Shown here piece by piece: positions 34,678 through 42,605 of a DNA stretch of 64,000 bases (the first letter of the stretch is position 1; each line of letters starts with the position of its first letter). The notes below the pieces were generated by a model. The model was not told the origin of the DNA and did not search any database. It saw nothing but the letters and a program-made list of their open reading frames with translations. Origin of the DNA: Erythrobacter sp. (GTDB lineage Bacteria; Pseudomonadota; Alphaproteobacteria; Sphingomonadales; Sphingomonadaceae). The translations under genes and the position numbers were made by a program. The DNA is taken from the NCBI GenBank assembly GCA_027311945.1, contig DAICXZ010000029.1:42134-106133 (forward strand), given 5' to 3'.

Positions 34678-35085
34678 TCAGGCAGCAGCGATCCGCGCGG
34701 CATGCTCACGCACCAGTGCGATCATGTTGGGGACGCCCTGCGTGCGGTTGGAGGAAAGCTGGTTCTTGAGGTCGAACGGTTCGAGCGCCGCAGCCACGTC
34801 CATCGCGGCGACCTCGGCGGCGGACTTGTCCTGAACCGCCGAAACCACCAGCGCAACGATCCCTTTGGTGATCGCGGCGTTGCTGTCGGCGAGGAAATGC
34901 AGCTTCTCGGTATCGCCGGTGGGATAGACCCAGACCTGCGCCGAGCACCCGCGCACCAGCGTAGCGTCGGTCTTCAGCGCGGCGGGCATTTCCTCCAGTT
35001 CGCGGCCCAGCTCGATAAGCAGGCGATAACGTTCGTCGGCGTCGAGGAAGTCATATTCCTCGTGGATTTCTTGAAGGGATCGCAT
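34678..35085 (-). CDS. sufE: SufE family sulfur acceptor protein
   Basis: A 135-residue sulfur-transfer partner of cysteine desulfurase in Fe-S cluster assembly. The family cysteine is Cys47 in LVRGCSAQVWV; the typical region L(x)5DATLVRGC and the final LVREHAARIAA helices are present. ATG at 35085 chosen; a GTG two codons upstream exists. Other Suf genes are not in the window. A palindromic repeat is located 12 bp upstream of the start. Confidence 0.92.
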   Translation of the reverse strand: MRSLQEIHEEYDFLDADERYRLLIELGRELEEMPAALKTDATLVRGCSAQVWVYPTGDTEKLHFLADSNAAITKGIVALVVSAVQDKSAAEVAAMDVAAALEPFDLKNQLSSNRTQGVPNMIALVREHAARIAAA

Positions 35086-35097
35086 GGGCACCTGTTA

Positions 35098-35189
35098 CCG
35101 CTCATCCTGAGCTTGTCGAAGGATTGTCTTTCGGTCTCCGCGCGTCGCTAGAAGAAAAGGCAATGCTTCGACAAGCTCAGCATGAGCGG
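35098..35189. repeat. palindromic repeat (REP-like) between sufE and the psp operon
   Basis: 29-base arms at 35098-35126 (starting CCGCTCATCCTGAG, then CTTGTCGAAGGATTG) and its inverted partner at 35161-35189, with one mismatch, around a 34-base centre. Same family as 26361-26519 and the truB element. It lies at the end of the psp operon and may act as a transcript 3' stabiliser or terminator. Confidence 0.85.
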
Positions 35190-35202
35190 GGAGGGTGATT
35201 AG

Positions 35203-35439
35203 TCACAAATCCACCCCGTTGGCGATGGCTTCGAGCTTGCGGATACGCTCCTTGAGGTCGGCAATCTCGATCCGCGCTGCGCCTTCACGCGATCCGCCGA
35301 AGTGCTCGGGCGCGATGCGTCCCGTCTCCAGCTCGCGCAGCTTCAGCGCCAGCCAGCCCTGCCACATCATCAGCGCTGCCCCGGCAAGGATCGACAGCGA
35401 CAACACCGCACTTAGCGCGATCAGCATCGTCTCGCTCAT
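35203..35439 (-). CDS. PspB-like membrane protein, third downstream copy
   Basis: A 78-residue protein with one N-terminal membrane helix (MLIALSAVLSLSILAGAALMMW), then a charged coiled-coil ending IADLKERIRKLEAIANG. The ERIRKLEAI pattern parallels the RIxALExI of PspB. It is the last of three tandem genes of the same layout behind pspC. Its ATG overlaps the stop of the previous one (ATGA). No known separate function; assigned to PspB-like by architecture rather than strong identity. Confidence 0.65.
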   Translation of the reverse strand: MSETMLIALSAVLSLSILAGAALMMWQGWLALKLRELETGRIAPEHFGGSREGAARIEIADLKERIRKLEAIANGVDL

Positions 35440-35720
35440 TGCGACTTGCTCCTTTCGTCACGCAGCTGCTCGATCTCGCGGGCGAGGCTGAGGCTTTCGC
35501 GGTCCTCGGTGGCGATCCGTTCGAGCACCTTCACCCGATCGCGCAGGTCAGCCAGTTCGCGGGACATTTCCTCTTCGCGGGCCGAGTTGCGGCTGCGGTC
35601 GATGATCGGTTCGCCCATGCTGTCACGCACGATACCGTGTCTGGCGTCGTGATGGTGACGCCAGGCGGCGAAGATCATGCCGCCGATCGCCAGCAGGAAG
35701 ATCATTGTCCACATGCTCAT
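35436..35720 (-). CDS. PspB-like membrane protein, second downstream copy
   Basis: 94 residues: one N-terminal helix (MWTMIFLLAIGGMIFAAW), a linker, then a coiled-coil (ELADLRDRVKVLERIATED) that carries the PspB-type DRVKVLERIxT motif, and a further acidic/basic helix. It is overlapped by four bases at both ends by the flanking PspB-like genes, so the three are translated together. Function inferred from the psp context. Confidence 0.7.
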   Translation of the reverse strand: MSMWTMIFLLAIGGMIFAAWRHHHDARHGIVRDSMGEPIIDRSRNSAREEEMSRELADLRDRVKVLERIATEDRESLSLAREIEQLRDERSKSQ

Positions 35721-36040
35721 TGCGCGCGCTCCTTCATCGGCATGTCGAGCGGTGTGCCATAATCCTTGTCCTCGACCTTGCGGGTGTCGCGCAGGGCCTC
35801 GATCTGCGTGGCGACGTCGTAGCCACCGTCGGTCACAATGCGTTCGAGCACGCGCACCCGGTCCTCCAGCTGCTGCACTTTGGAGGCATATTGCGCGGCG
35901 CGTTCGGCGGTGTTCTGCGCGGTGGTATCGACCTGCAATTGCGCGATCCTGAGCTTGTGCTTGGTCCAGATCACCACGATCGGGATGCATAGCGCGATAA
36001 TCGGGATAAACACGCCGATCAGTTCCTTTAGCTCACCCAT
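35717..36040 (-). CDS. PspB-like membrane protein, first downstream copy
   Basis: 107 residues: one N-terminal helix (LIGVFIPIIALCIPIVVIWTK) and a coiled-coil with VQQLEDRVRVLERIVTDGGYDV, the clearest match to the PspB C-terminal motif among the three. ATG at 36040 is preferred because GAGGA stands nine bases ahead; a GTG at 36046 would leave almost no space. It follows pspC by 38 bp. It probably interacts with PspC or PspA at the membrane. Confidence 0.75.
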   Translation of the reverse strand: MGELKELIGVFIPIIALCIPIVVIWTKHKLRIAQLQVDTTAQNTAERAAQYASKVQQLEDRVRVLERIVTDGGYDVATQIEALRDTRKVEDKDYGTPLDMPMKERAQ

Positions 36041-36078
36041 TGTCACAGTTCCTCAAGTTGGCTTGAGCTTTGCTCGCT

Positions 36079-36456
36079 TCAGCGCAGGCGCTCGATTTCG
36101 GCGGACAGGCGCGGGTTGCTCGATACGTAATAGCTCTCAACCTCGGCCAGGCGGCGGTCGACGTCCTTCATCCGGGCGCGGATTTCGCGCGCGGTGCGCT
36201 TCGGGCTCTGACGGACCGACTGCCAGTAGCGGGTCTCTTCCGGCTCGACGTAGAGATAGGGCGGCTTCTTGTTCAGGATGAACGAGGAAATGACATAGGC
36301 CGGGATCGTCCACCCGCCGGTGGCGAAGGTGAGAAATACCGCAGCGATGCGCACCCAGAAGGCGTCGACGCCGGTATAGTCGGCAATTCCTGCGCAGACC
36401 CCGAAGATCTTGGAGTTCGCTTTGTCGCGGTAGAGCTTGGTGCGGGGCGAGTTCAT
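36079..36456 (-). CDS. pspC: phage-shock protein C (PspC)
   Basis: 125 residues: PspC core LYRDKANSKIFGVCAGIADYTGVDAFWVRIAAVFLTF, one to two membrane helices, and a long C-terminal arm with a coiled-coil (RARMKDVDRRLAEVESYYVSSNPRLSAEIERL), which the short pspC at 28 kb lacks. PspC is an inner-membrane partner of PspB that signals envelope stress by drawing PspA away from PspF. Its start overlaps the pspB stop by four bases. Confidence 0.93.
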   Translation of the reverse strand: MNSPRTKLYRDKANSKIFGVCAGIADYTGVDAFWVRIAAVFLTFATGGWTIPAYVISSFILNKKPPYLYVEPEETRYWQSVRQSPKRTAREIRARMKDVDRRLAEVESYYVSSNPRLSAEIERLR

Positions 36457-36758
36457 GCGCGGGTTCCTCTCTTCTCGGCGAGCATCTTTTCGAGTTCGTC
36501 CAACGGGACATTGTCGAGTTCGCGGTCGGCGTGGATGCGCGCGGGCTTGAATTCGGGGTTGTCGGAAGCGACCAGCCGTTCGACCGTGTCCATCCGCTCG
36601 TCGAGGCGCTTGGCGAGCTGATAGAGCTCTTCCAGCAGCACCTCATCGTCGGTGGTGATGGTGGCGGCGGTCTTCCACTTGGTCACGTAGTGGAGCACGA
36701 TCCAGGGCAGGCCGATGAAGATCGATGCTACTGCGAAGAAGGGTATCATATCATCCAT
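36453..36758 (-). CDS. pspB: phage-shock protein B (PspB)
   Basis: A 101-residue protein with an N-terminal membrane helix (MIPFFAVASIFIGLPWIVLHYVTKW) and a cytoplasmic coiled-coil including LAKRLDERMDTVERLVASDNPEF. This is the PspB layout: helix, then RMxxLExxLDxxxPxW. It sits between pspA and pspC in the standard order. It is longer than the usual 70-75 residues owing to a C-terminal tail. Confidence 0.85.
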   Translation of the reverse strand: MDDMIPFFAVASIFIGLPWIVLHYVTKWKTAATITTDDEVLLEELYQLAKRLDERMDTVERLVASDNPEFKPARIHADRELDNVPLDELEKMLAEKRGTRA

Positions 36759-36761
36759 GGC

Positions 36762-37445
36762 TTATGCTTCCTTGTCCGCTCTCTTGCCGAGTGCGCGCTT
36801 CAGTTCTTCCAGTTCCTCGTCTACCTTGTCGCCGCCTTCCAGTTCGGCAAATTCGTCGGCGAGAGTTTTCTTGCCGCGGCCGCCGATCTCGAGCGAGTCG
36901 GCACGGCCTTCGGCATAATCGACCCGCCGTTCGAGCTGGTCGAACCGGGCGAGCGCCTCGTCGACGCGCTCGTTCGTCATCAGGGTGCGCAGCTTGAAGC
37001 GGTTTTCCGCGCTTTCGAGGCGGGCCGCGATCTGGCTCTGGCGGCTGCGGGCTTCGCGCAGACGGCTCTGCAACTTGGCGATGTCGGCCTCATAGGCGCG
37101 AAGGGCATCGTCGAGCACGGTGATCTCGGCCTTGAGCTGGTCGGCCATGTCCGCTGCCTTGCGCCGTTCCATCAGCGCGGCGCGGGCGAGATCCTCACGG
37201 TCCTTGCTGAGCGCCAGTTCGGCCTTTTCGCCCCAGTCGGCCTGCAACCGGTCGAGCTTTACGGTGTGGCGGTGCATTTCCTTCTGGTCGGCAATGGTGC
37301 GCGCGGCAGAGGCGCGCACTTCGACCAGCGTTTCCTCCATCTCGAGGATGATCATGCGGATCATCTTCGCCGGATCATCCGCCTGGTCGAGCAGTTCGGA
37401 AAAGTTCGCGGCAATGATGTCGCGGGTACGAGAGAATATTCCCAT
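36762..37445 (-). CDS. pspA: phage-shock protein A (PspA/IM30)
   Basis: 227-residue helical PspA. It forms large ring or rod assemblies, binds damaged inner membrane and, in the unstressed state, inhibits PspF. It opens MGIFSRTRDIIAANFSELLDQADDPAKMIRMIILEMEE, the amphipathic membrane-binding helix, then coiled-coil and the acidic C-terminal region. GGAG precedes the ATG at 37445 by eight bases; an in-frame ATG at 37544 would add 33 unconserved residues and was not used. First major gene of the operon after the small peptide. Confidence 0.95.
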   Translation of the reverse strand: MGIFSRTRDIIAANFSELLDQADDPAKMIRMIILEMEETLVEVRASAARTIADQKEMHRHTVKLDRLQADWGEKAELALSKDREDLARAALMERRKAADMADQLKAEITVLDDALRAYEADIAKLQSRLREARSRQSQIAARLESAENRFKLRTLMTNERVDEALARFDQLERRVDYAEGRADSLEIGGRGKKTLADEFAELEGGDKVDEELEELKRALGKRADKEA

Positions 37446-37588
37446 CAAGCTGTCTCCGGTATGGATCGCGCGGGCGACCGGCGTGGGAGTGGTGCGCAAA
37501 CGTTCGATCTCGCGATCGAGCCGAGTGCCCTTATCGGCCTTCATGTCCGCGCTGCCAAGCGCGGCGAGGGTGAAGGGCGGCTTGCCGC

Positions 37589-37744
37589 TCACGCGAGTGC
37601 CGCCGAGGTGATGGGGGCTGACATGGAGATGGCAGCAGCGCTGGCGGGGGCGAGCGCGGTGAAGGTAACGAAGGCCACCATGGCCGCGACGCTTACGAGC
37701 GCGGCCTGACCGAGTTCGCTGGCGAAGAAGCGGGAAGTGAACAT
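37589..37744 (-). CDS. 51-residue membrane peptide leading the psp operon
   Basis: A short protein starting MFTSRFFASELGQAALVSVAAMV, with one hydrophobic helix and an Ala/Ser/Pro-rich tail; it begins 36 bp after the sigma-54 promoter. It ends 143 bp before pspA. The peptide before the second pspC (27866-28006) has the same length class, MF start, single helix and Ala/Pro-rich tail. I recognise no family. Being first in both PspF-dependent units suggests a shared role. Too small for confident gene calling on coding statistics alone. Confidence 0.65.
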   Translation of the reverse strand: MFTSRFFASELGQAALVSVAAMVAFVTFTALAPASAAAISMSAPITSAALA

Positions 37745-37779
37745 GGCGAAAACTCCTGATTGCTGTACGGCTCATGAAT

Positions 37780-37795
37780 TGCAAACGCCGTGCCA
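37780..37795 (-). promoter_or_regulatory. sigma-54 (RpoN) promoter of the psp operon
   Basis: On the minus strand TGGCACG-GCGT-TTGCA agrees with the -24/-12 consensus at every conserved position. It lies 36 bp before the small-peptide gene, with pspF divergent. Only sigma-54 with PspF should use it. Confidence 0.9.
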
Positions 37796-37834
37796 GTTTG
37801 CAATTTACTGAAATTTCATAGACTTGCGAGAAAT

Positions 37835-37880
37835 GTGGCGTTGGCGGGATTGGTAATTATTGCCAAGGCTTGGGAAAATT
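37835..37880. promoter_or_regulatory. candidate PspF activator sites between pspA and pspF
   Basis: Contains TGGCGTTGGCGGGATT (37836-37851) and CTTGGGAAAATT (37869-37880), the same two elements found at 27701-27739 ahead of the other sigma-54 promoter. The second lies about 80 bp from the -24 element and 16 bp before the pspF ATG, so PspF bound here could also repress its own gene, as in E. coli. Confidence 0.6.
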
Positions 37881-37895
37881 CGCTAGAAATCGGTC

Positions 37896-38918
37896 ATGGA
37901 GCGGGCAACGCAATTCATCGGGCAATCAAGTGCCTTTCTCGACGCGGTCGAGCGCGCCAGCCGCGCCGCGCCGATGCGCCGCCCGGTGCTGGTGATTGGC
38001 GAGCGCGGAACCGGCAAGGAACTGATCGCCGAGCGTCTCCATCGCCTGTCCGACCGCTGGGAAGAACCACTCGTCACCATGAACTGCGCTGCCTTGCCCG
38101 AAACGCTGATCGAGGCCGAGCTGTTCGGGCACGAGGCGGGCGCCTTCACCGGTGCGACCAAGGCACGCGAAGGGCGGTTTGAAGAGGCCGATCGCGGTAC
38201 TCTGTTTCTTGACGAGCTGGGCACCTTGTCGATGGGAGCGCAGGAGCGGTTGTTGCGCGCGGTCGAATATGGCGAGGTGACGCGAATCGGCTCCAGCCGT
38301 CCGATGCGGGTGGATGTGCGGATCGTGGCTGCCTCCAACGAGGATCTGCCTGCGCGTGCTGATGCGGGCACCTTCCGCCCCGACCTGCTCGACCGGCTGA
38401 GTTTCGAGGTCATCACCTTGCCTCCCCTGCGCGAGCGCGAAGGCGATGTGCCAGTGCTGGCCGACTATTTCGGACGCCGTATGGCCGCCGAGCTGGGGTG
38501 GGAGGAATGGCCCGGCTATGCTGCCCACGTGGGCGAGGCGCTGGAGGATTATCCCTGGCCGGGCAACGTGCGCGAGCTGCGCAATGTGGTGGAGCGCGCG
38601 GTCTATCGCTGGGACGACTGGACCAGTCCGATCGGGGACGTGGTGTTCGACCCGTTCCAGTCGCCGTGGAAGCCTGCTCCGATGCCATCGGCGAATCCCG
38701 CAGCTGCTCAACCGGCAAGCCTTGTTGCACCATCGCCCGACCGGTTCGACGATATCGCCGATCTGCGCGCTGCGGTCGACGAGCATGAGCGGGCGATTCT
38801 CGTCCACGCGCTGGGGCGCAACCGCTGGAATCAGCGCCAGACCGCGCAGGCGCTGGGCCTCAGTTACGATCAGCTGCGCCACTGCATTCGTAAACACGGG
38901 ATCGACAAGCAGGAGTGA
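37896..38918 (+). CDS. pspF: PspF, sigma-54-dependent activator of phage-shock genes
   Basis: 340-residue AAA+ enhancer-binding protein lacking a receiver domain. Walker A GERGTGKE (35-42), the sigma-54-contacting GAFTGA (82-87), Walker B GTLFLDE (101-107), and a C-terminal Fis-type HTH RNRWNQRQTAQALGLSYDQLRHCIRKHG. PspA normally holds it inactive. It is divergent from the operon it controls, and the intergenic region carries likely binding sites. PspF identity is supported by context as well as by motif. Confidence 0.94.
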   Translation: MERATQFIGQSSAFLDAVERASRAAPMRRPVLVIGERGTGKELIAERLHRLSDRWEEPLVTMNCAALPETLIEAELFGHEAGAFTGATKAREGRFEEADRGTLFLDELGTLSMGAQERLLRAVEYGEVTRIGSSRPMRVDVRIVAASNEDLPARADAGTFRPDLLDRLSFEVITLPPLREREGDVPVLADYFGRRMAAELGWEEWPGYAAHVGEALEDYPWPGNVRELRNVVERAVYRWDDWTSPIGDVVFDPFQSPWKPAPMPSANPAAAQPASLVAPSPDRFDDIADLRAAVDEHERAILVHALGRNRWNQRQTAQALGLSYDQLRHCIRKHGIDKQE

Positions 38919-38946
38919 GCTCTCGCTGTCGACGCGCTCCATCATG

Positions 38947-38974
38947 GTTAAGCCTGTCCGAAGCCCGGCTTAAC
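38947..38974 (+). other. inverted repeat after pspF
   Basis: GTTAAGCC and GGCTTAAC arms (perfect, eight bases) around a 12-base centre, 28 bp after the pspF stop. No T run, so weak as a terminator. Confidence 0.35.
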
Positions 38975-39090
38975 TTCGCGCAAACTCTATACCGTTAGAA
39001 ACCCGTCGGTAAGCAATGAAGGCCGAGGAATTGGTCTGTTTGAGGTCGATCCGGCCCTTCGGTTCGCAGGCAAGAGAGCAGCAGTAGCCT

Positions 39091-39489
39091 ATGAGACAAC
39101 GGATGTCCGTTCACCGCACCAGTGCGAATCGGGAACTGCCGGGGTCCTCGTCGTTTGGCCGCGGGATCGCGCGGCCTGCTCCGCGCCAGGTCGACAAGGG
39201 CGGTCTTTTGCTCAAAGGCATGGCCTATTTCGGGGCGATCTGTGTGATCGGCTGGTTGGTCATCACCTTTGGCGATTCGCTGGGCGATGCGGGCGCCGAG
39301 GGGCAGCAGGTGCTAAGCTCCCCGGTGCCAGCGCCGACCGTCGCGCCGACTGTGGCGCCGCCAAGCTATCTCGATGATGGCGACCCATTCAATCCGGGGG
39401 AGGGCGGGCAGACCGCCGAATACTGGACCTCTGGCCCGAACCCGGCCATCCCGCCCTCGCAGGATCCGCTCACCCGCCAGCACTACTGA
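39091..39489 (+). CDS. hypothetical single-pass membrane protein
   Basis: 132 residues: a basic N-terminal arm, one membrane helix (LLLKGMAYFGAICVIGWLVITFG), and a Pro/Ala/Thr-rich segment (VPAPTVAPTVAPPS) followed by an acidic, Gly-rich tail ending PSQDPLTRQHY. This is the layout of a membrane-anchored periplasmic linker. I recognise no family. It is isolated between pspF and rimP. The start could be a second ATG five codons in. Confidence 0.6.
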   Translation: MRQRMSVHRTSANRELPGSSSFGRGIARPAPRQVDKGGLLLKGMAYFGAICVIGWLVITFGDSLGDAGAEGQQVLSSPVPAPTVAPTVAPPSYLDDGDPFNPGEGGQTAEYWTSGPNPAIPPSQDPLTRQHY

Positions 39490-39652
39490 AGCACCGCTCG
39501 GCGGGGCTGCGAAAACTTGCCATTGCATTTTTGGCGGGTCTCGCCTATTTCCCCTCGCATCCCGACATTGTCGTGACATGGTTTGGATGCTGGCGCCTTT
39601 GGGGGCCGGCCCGAAGGCCCATGTTGCGATGCGTTTTTGATGGAAGTTCTGT

Positions 39653-40213
39653 TTGGCCGACCTTACGCGCCTGATCTCGATTATCGAACCCGAAGCCGAA
39701 GCTCTCGGCTTCGAGCTGGTGCGTGTGCGGATGGCTGGCTCGGGTGAAGAGCGCACCTTGCAGATCATGGCCGAAGATCCTGCCACCGGGCAGATGATCG
39801 TGGAGCAGTGCGCCACACTGTCGCGCGCCATTTCCAACCGCTTCGACGCGATTGAGGAAGAAGAGGGCGAACTGATCGAAGGTGCCTACATGCTGGAAGT
39901 TTCCAGCCCCGGCATCGACCGTCCGCTCACTCGCGCGAAGGACTATGCCAACTGGGTCGGGCACGAGGCGCGGATTTCGCTGGTCGAAAAGATTGGCGAT
40001 CATCGCAAGCTCAAGGGCGAGCTGCTCGGAATCGAGGGCGAGACTGTCACGATCCGGGATAACAAGGCCGGAGAGATTGCAGTTCCGCTGGCAAACATTC
40101 ATTCGGCCCAGCTCGAGCTGACCGACAAGCTTATCGCAGCCACCCTCCCGCTGGATGCGGAAGGCGCGGACGAATTCGAAGAAATCAACGAGGAAGAAGA
40201 GGCTAGTAACTGA
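39653..40213 (+). CDS. rimP: ribosome maturation factor RimP
   Basis: 30S assembly factor, 186 residues. The N-terminal domain (ISIIEPEAEALGFELVRVRMAG...ASLSRAISNRFDAIE) and the SH3-like C-terminal domain with LEVSSPGIDRPL are typical. Start is a TTG with GGAAG upstream; the acidic C-terminal tail (EEINEEEEASN) is usual. It overlaps nusA by one base. First gene of the rimP-nusA-ylxR-infB-rbfA operon. Confidence 0.93.
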   Translation: MADLTRLISIIEPEAEALGFELVRVRMAGSGEERTLQIMAEDPATGQMIVEQCATLSRAISNRFDAIEEEEGELIEGAYMLEVSSPGIDRPLTRAKDYANWVGHEARISLVEKIGDHRKLKGELLGIEGETVTIRDNKAGEIAVPLANIHSAQLELTDKLIAATLPLDAEGADEFEEINEEEEASN

Positions 40214-41865
40214 TGGCCAGTCCGATTTCCGCCAACAAGGCCGAGCTGCTCGCAATCGCCAATGCGGTCGCGTCCGAGAAGATGATCGACAAGTCGATCG
40301 TCATCGAGGCCATGGAAGAGGCGATCCAGAAGTCTGCCCGCAACCGTTATGGTGCGGAAAACGACATTCGCGCCAAGCTCGATCCGATGACCGGCGACCT
40401 GCGCTTGTGGCGCGTGGTCGAGGTCGTGGAAGAGGTCGAGGACTACTTCAAGCAGGTCGACGTCACGCAGGCTGAGAAGCTCGAGCCGGGCAGCAAGGTG
40501 GGCGACTTCATCGTCGATCCGCTGCCCCCGGTGGACCTTGGCCGCATCGACGCGCAGAGCGCCAAGCAGGTGATCTTCCAGAAGGTCCGTGACGCCGAGC
40601 GCGAGCGCCAGTTCGAGGAATTCAAGGACCGCGCCGGCGAGATCATCACCGGGGTGATCAAGTCGGTCGAGTTCGGCCACGTGATCGTGAACCTCGGCCG
40701 CGCCGAGGGCGTGATTCGCCGCGACCAGCAGATCCCGCGCGAGGCCGCCCGTGTGGGCGAGCGTGTGCGGGCGCTGATCCTGAAGGTGGAACGCAACAAC
40801 CGCGGTCCGCAGATCTTCCTCAGCCGCGCGCACCCCGAGTTCATGAAGAAGCTGTTCGCGCAGGAAGTGCCCGAGATTTACGACGGCATCATCCAGATCA
40901 AGGCCGCCGCCCGCGATCCGGGCAGCCGCGCCAAGATCGGCGTGATCTCGCACGATAGCTCCATCGATCCGGTCGGCGCCTGCGTCGGCATGAAGGGCAG
41001 CCGTGTGCAGGCCGTCGTGCAGGAGCTGCAGGGCGAGAAGATCGACATCATTCCGTGGTCGGAAGATACCGCCACCTTCGTCGTCAACGCATTGCAGCCC
41101 GCCACCGTGGCGCGCGTGGTGCTCGACGAGGAAGAAGGCCGGATCGAGGTGGTCGTTCCTGACGATCAGCTCAGCCTCGCGATTGGCCGCCGTGGCCAGA
41201 ACGTGCGGCTGGCCTCGCAGCTGACCGAAAGCCAGATCGACATCATGACCGAGGAAGAAGCCTCGGAGAAGCGCAGCAAGGAATTTGCCGAGCGTTCGAA
41301 GATGTTCGAGGAAGAGCTGGACGTCGACGAGACGCTGTCGCAGCTGCTGGTGGCCGAAGGCTTCACCGAGCTGGAAGAAGTGGCCTATGTCGAGCTGTCC
41401 GAGCTGGCGATGATCGAAGGCTTCGACGAGGAGCTGGCCGAAGAGCTGCAGAGCCGCGCGCTCGAAGCGATCGAGCGGCAGGTTGAGGGTTATCGTTCGC
41501 AGCGCAAGGAGCTGGGCGTGGAAGACGCCCTGGCCGAAATCCCGCACCTCTCCGAGGAAATGCTGGTGGTGCTCGGCAAGGCCGGAATCACCACGCTGGA
41601 CGACCTGGCCGATCTCGCCACCGACGAGCTGATCGCGAAGAAGCGTGAAGCGCCGCGTCGCCGCCAGAACGCCGATGGCCCGCCGCTGCGTCGCCCGCAG
41701 CGCGAGCAGGACAAGGGTGGTGTGCTCGGCACCTTCGGTCTGACCGAAGAGCAGGGCAACGAAATCATCATGGCGGCCCGCGCGCATTGGTTCGAAGACG
41801 AAGAACCGGCCAAGGCTGAGCCCGCCCAAGCTGAGGAGGCCGCTGATGCGGAATCCTCACAATGA
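40213..41865 (+). CDS. nusA: transcription elongation/termination factor NusA
   Basis: 550 residues. N-terminal RNA-polymerase-binding domain, S1 domain (ITGVIKSVEFGHVIVNLGRAEGVI), two KH domains (SIDPVGACVGMKGSRVQAVVQELQGEKIDI and LAIGRRGQNVRLASQL), and C-terminal helix-hairpin-helix repeats (LLVAEGFTELEEVAYV). It binds RNAP and nut-like RNA in termination and antitermination. Standard position between rimP and ylxR; a 20-base overlap with ylxR. Confidence 0.97.
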   Translation: MASPISANKAELLAIANAVASEKMIDKSIVIEAMEEAIQKSARNRYGAENDIRAKLDPMTGDLRLWRVVEVVEEVEDYFKQVDVTQAEKLEPGSKVGDFIVDPLPPVDLGRIDAQSAKQVIFQKVRDAERERQFEEFKDRAGEIITGVIKSVEFGHVIVNLGRAEGVIRRDQQIPREAARVGERVRALILKVERNNRGPQIFLSRAHPEFMKKLFAQEVPEIYDGIIQIKAAARDPGSRAKIGVISHDSSIDPVGACVGMKGSRVQAVVQELQGEKIDIIPWSEDTATFVVNALQPATVARVVLDEEEGRIEVVVPDDQLSLAIGRRGQNVRLASQLTESQIDIMTEEEASEKRSKEFAERSKMFEEELDVDETLSQLLVAEGFTELEEVAYVELSELAMIEGFDEELAEELQSRALEAIERQVEGYRSQRKELGVEDALAEIPHLSEEMLVVLGKAGITTLDDLADLATDELIAKKREAPRRRQNADGPPLRRPQREQDKGGVLGTFGLTEEQGNEIIMAARAHWFEDEEPAKAEPAQAEEAADAESSQ

Positions 41866-42583
41866 ACCGCTAGGGTCCGACAGCTCTGACGCGCGCACTT
41901 CCGGTACTTCCGGGAGCGAACGCCGCTGCATCCTGACCGGCCAGACTGGCGGGCGCGACGATCTCGTGCGCCTCGCCATCTCGCCGGAAGGATTGGTGCT
42001 GCCTGACGCTCATGCGAAGGCGCCGGGGCGGGGCGCCTGGCTCGGCACCTCGCGGGCTGCGCTCGAAGAGGCGATGTCCAGCGGCAAGCTGAAGGGAGCG
42101 CTGGCGCGCGCGTTCAAGGGCGCGCCGCTTGAAATTCCCGCCGAGCTTCCCGACATGATTGAGCAAGCGCTGATAAAGGCGCTGACCGACCGGCTGGGTC
42201 TGGAAATGCGCGCCGGGCGCGTGGTTCTGGGCTCCGATCGCATCACGAACGAAGCGCGCAGTGGTGCGATTGCCGCGCTATATCATGCGCGCGATGCGAG
42301 CGACGATGGTTGCCGAAAGCTCGATCAGGCCTATCGCGTCGGGCTCGATGCGGAAGGCTCGGGAATTGTTGGAGACAGGCTGCCACTGGACCGGCTAGCC
42401 CTGTCTGTGGCATTGGGCCGCGAGAATGTCGTCCATCTGGCACTGGCCGATCGCAAATCGGCCGGGCGAGTCGCGGTTCCGCTGGGGCGTTTGCAAACCT
42501 ATCTGGGCGCCGCCACGGCGGCCAAGAACGGCGGGCAGGGGGAAGCGATCGGCGCTGACCCCGAAGCCGCCGCGAATATGTGA
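41846..42583 (+). CDS. ylxR: YlxR-domain protein fused to an L7Ae-like domain
   Basis: 245 residues. The N-terminal YlxR/DUF448 region contains SERRCILTGQTGGRDDLVRLAISPEG, LPDAHAKAPGRGAWLG and a later helix. A second domain is Ala-rich with similarity to L7Ae/L30-type ribosomal folds, as is usual in alphaproteobacterial versions. YlxR proteins bind RNase P RNA or ribosomes. It overlaps nusA and is followed 22 bp later by infB. The internal middle (RKLDQAYRVGL) is poorly conserved. Confidence 0.86.
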   Translation: MRNPHNEPLGSDSSDARTSGTSGSERRCILTGQTGGRDDLVRLAISPEGLVLPDAHAKAPGRGAWLGTSRAALEEAMSSGKLKGALARAFKGAPLEIPAELPDMIEQALIKALTDRLGLEMRAGRVVLGSDRITNEARSGAIAALYHARDASDDGCRKLDQAYRVGLDAEGSGIVGDRLPLDRLALSVALGRENVVHLALADRKSAGRVAVPLGRLQTYLGAATAAKNGGQGEAIGADPEAAANM

Positions 42584-42605
42584 TTTGAAGGAATAGTCGA
42601 GGCTT

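Noticed and set aside
34323..34709. Extended N-terminus for the DUF454 protein
   Set aside because: The extra residues lie in sufE and are not part of the family; the ATG at 34676 fits.
40099..41829. Long antisense open frame over nusA
   Set aside because: Same artefact; nusA is unmistakable on the plus strand.
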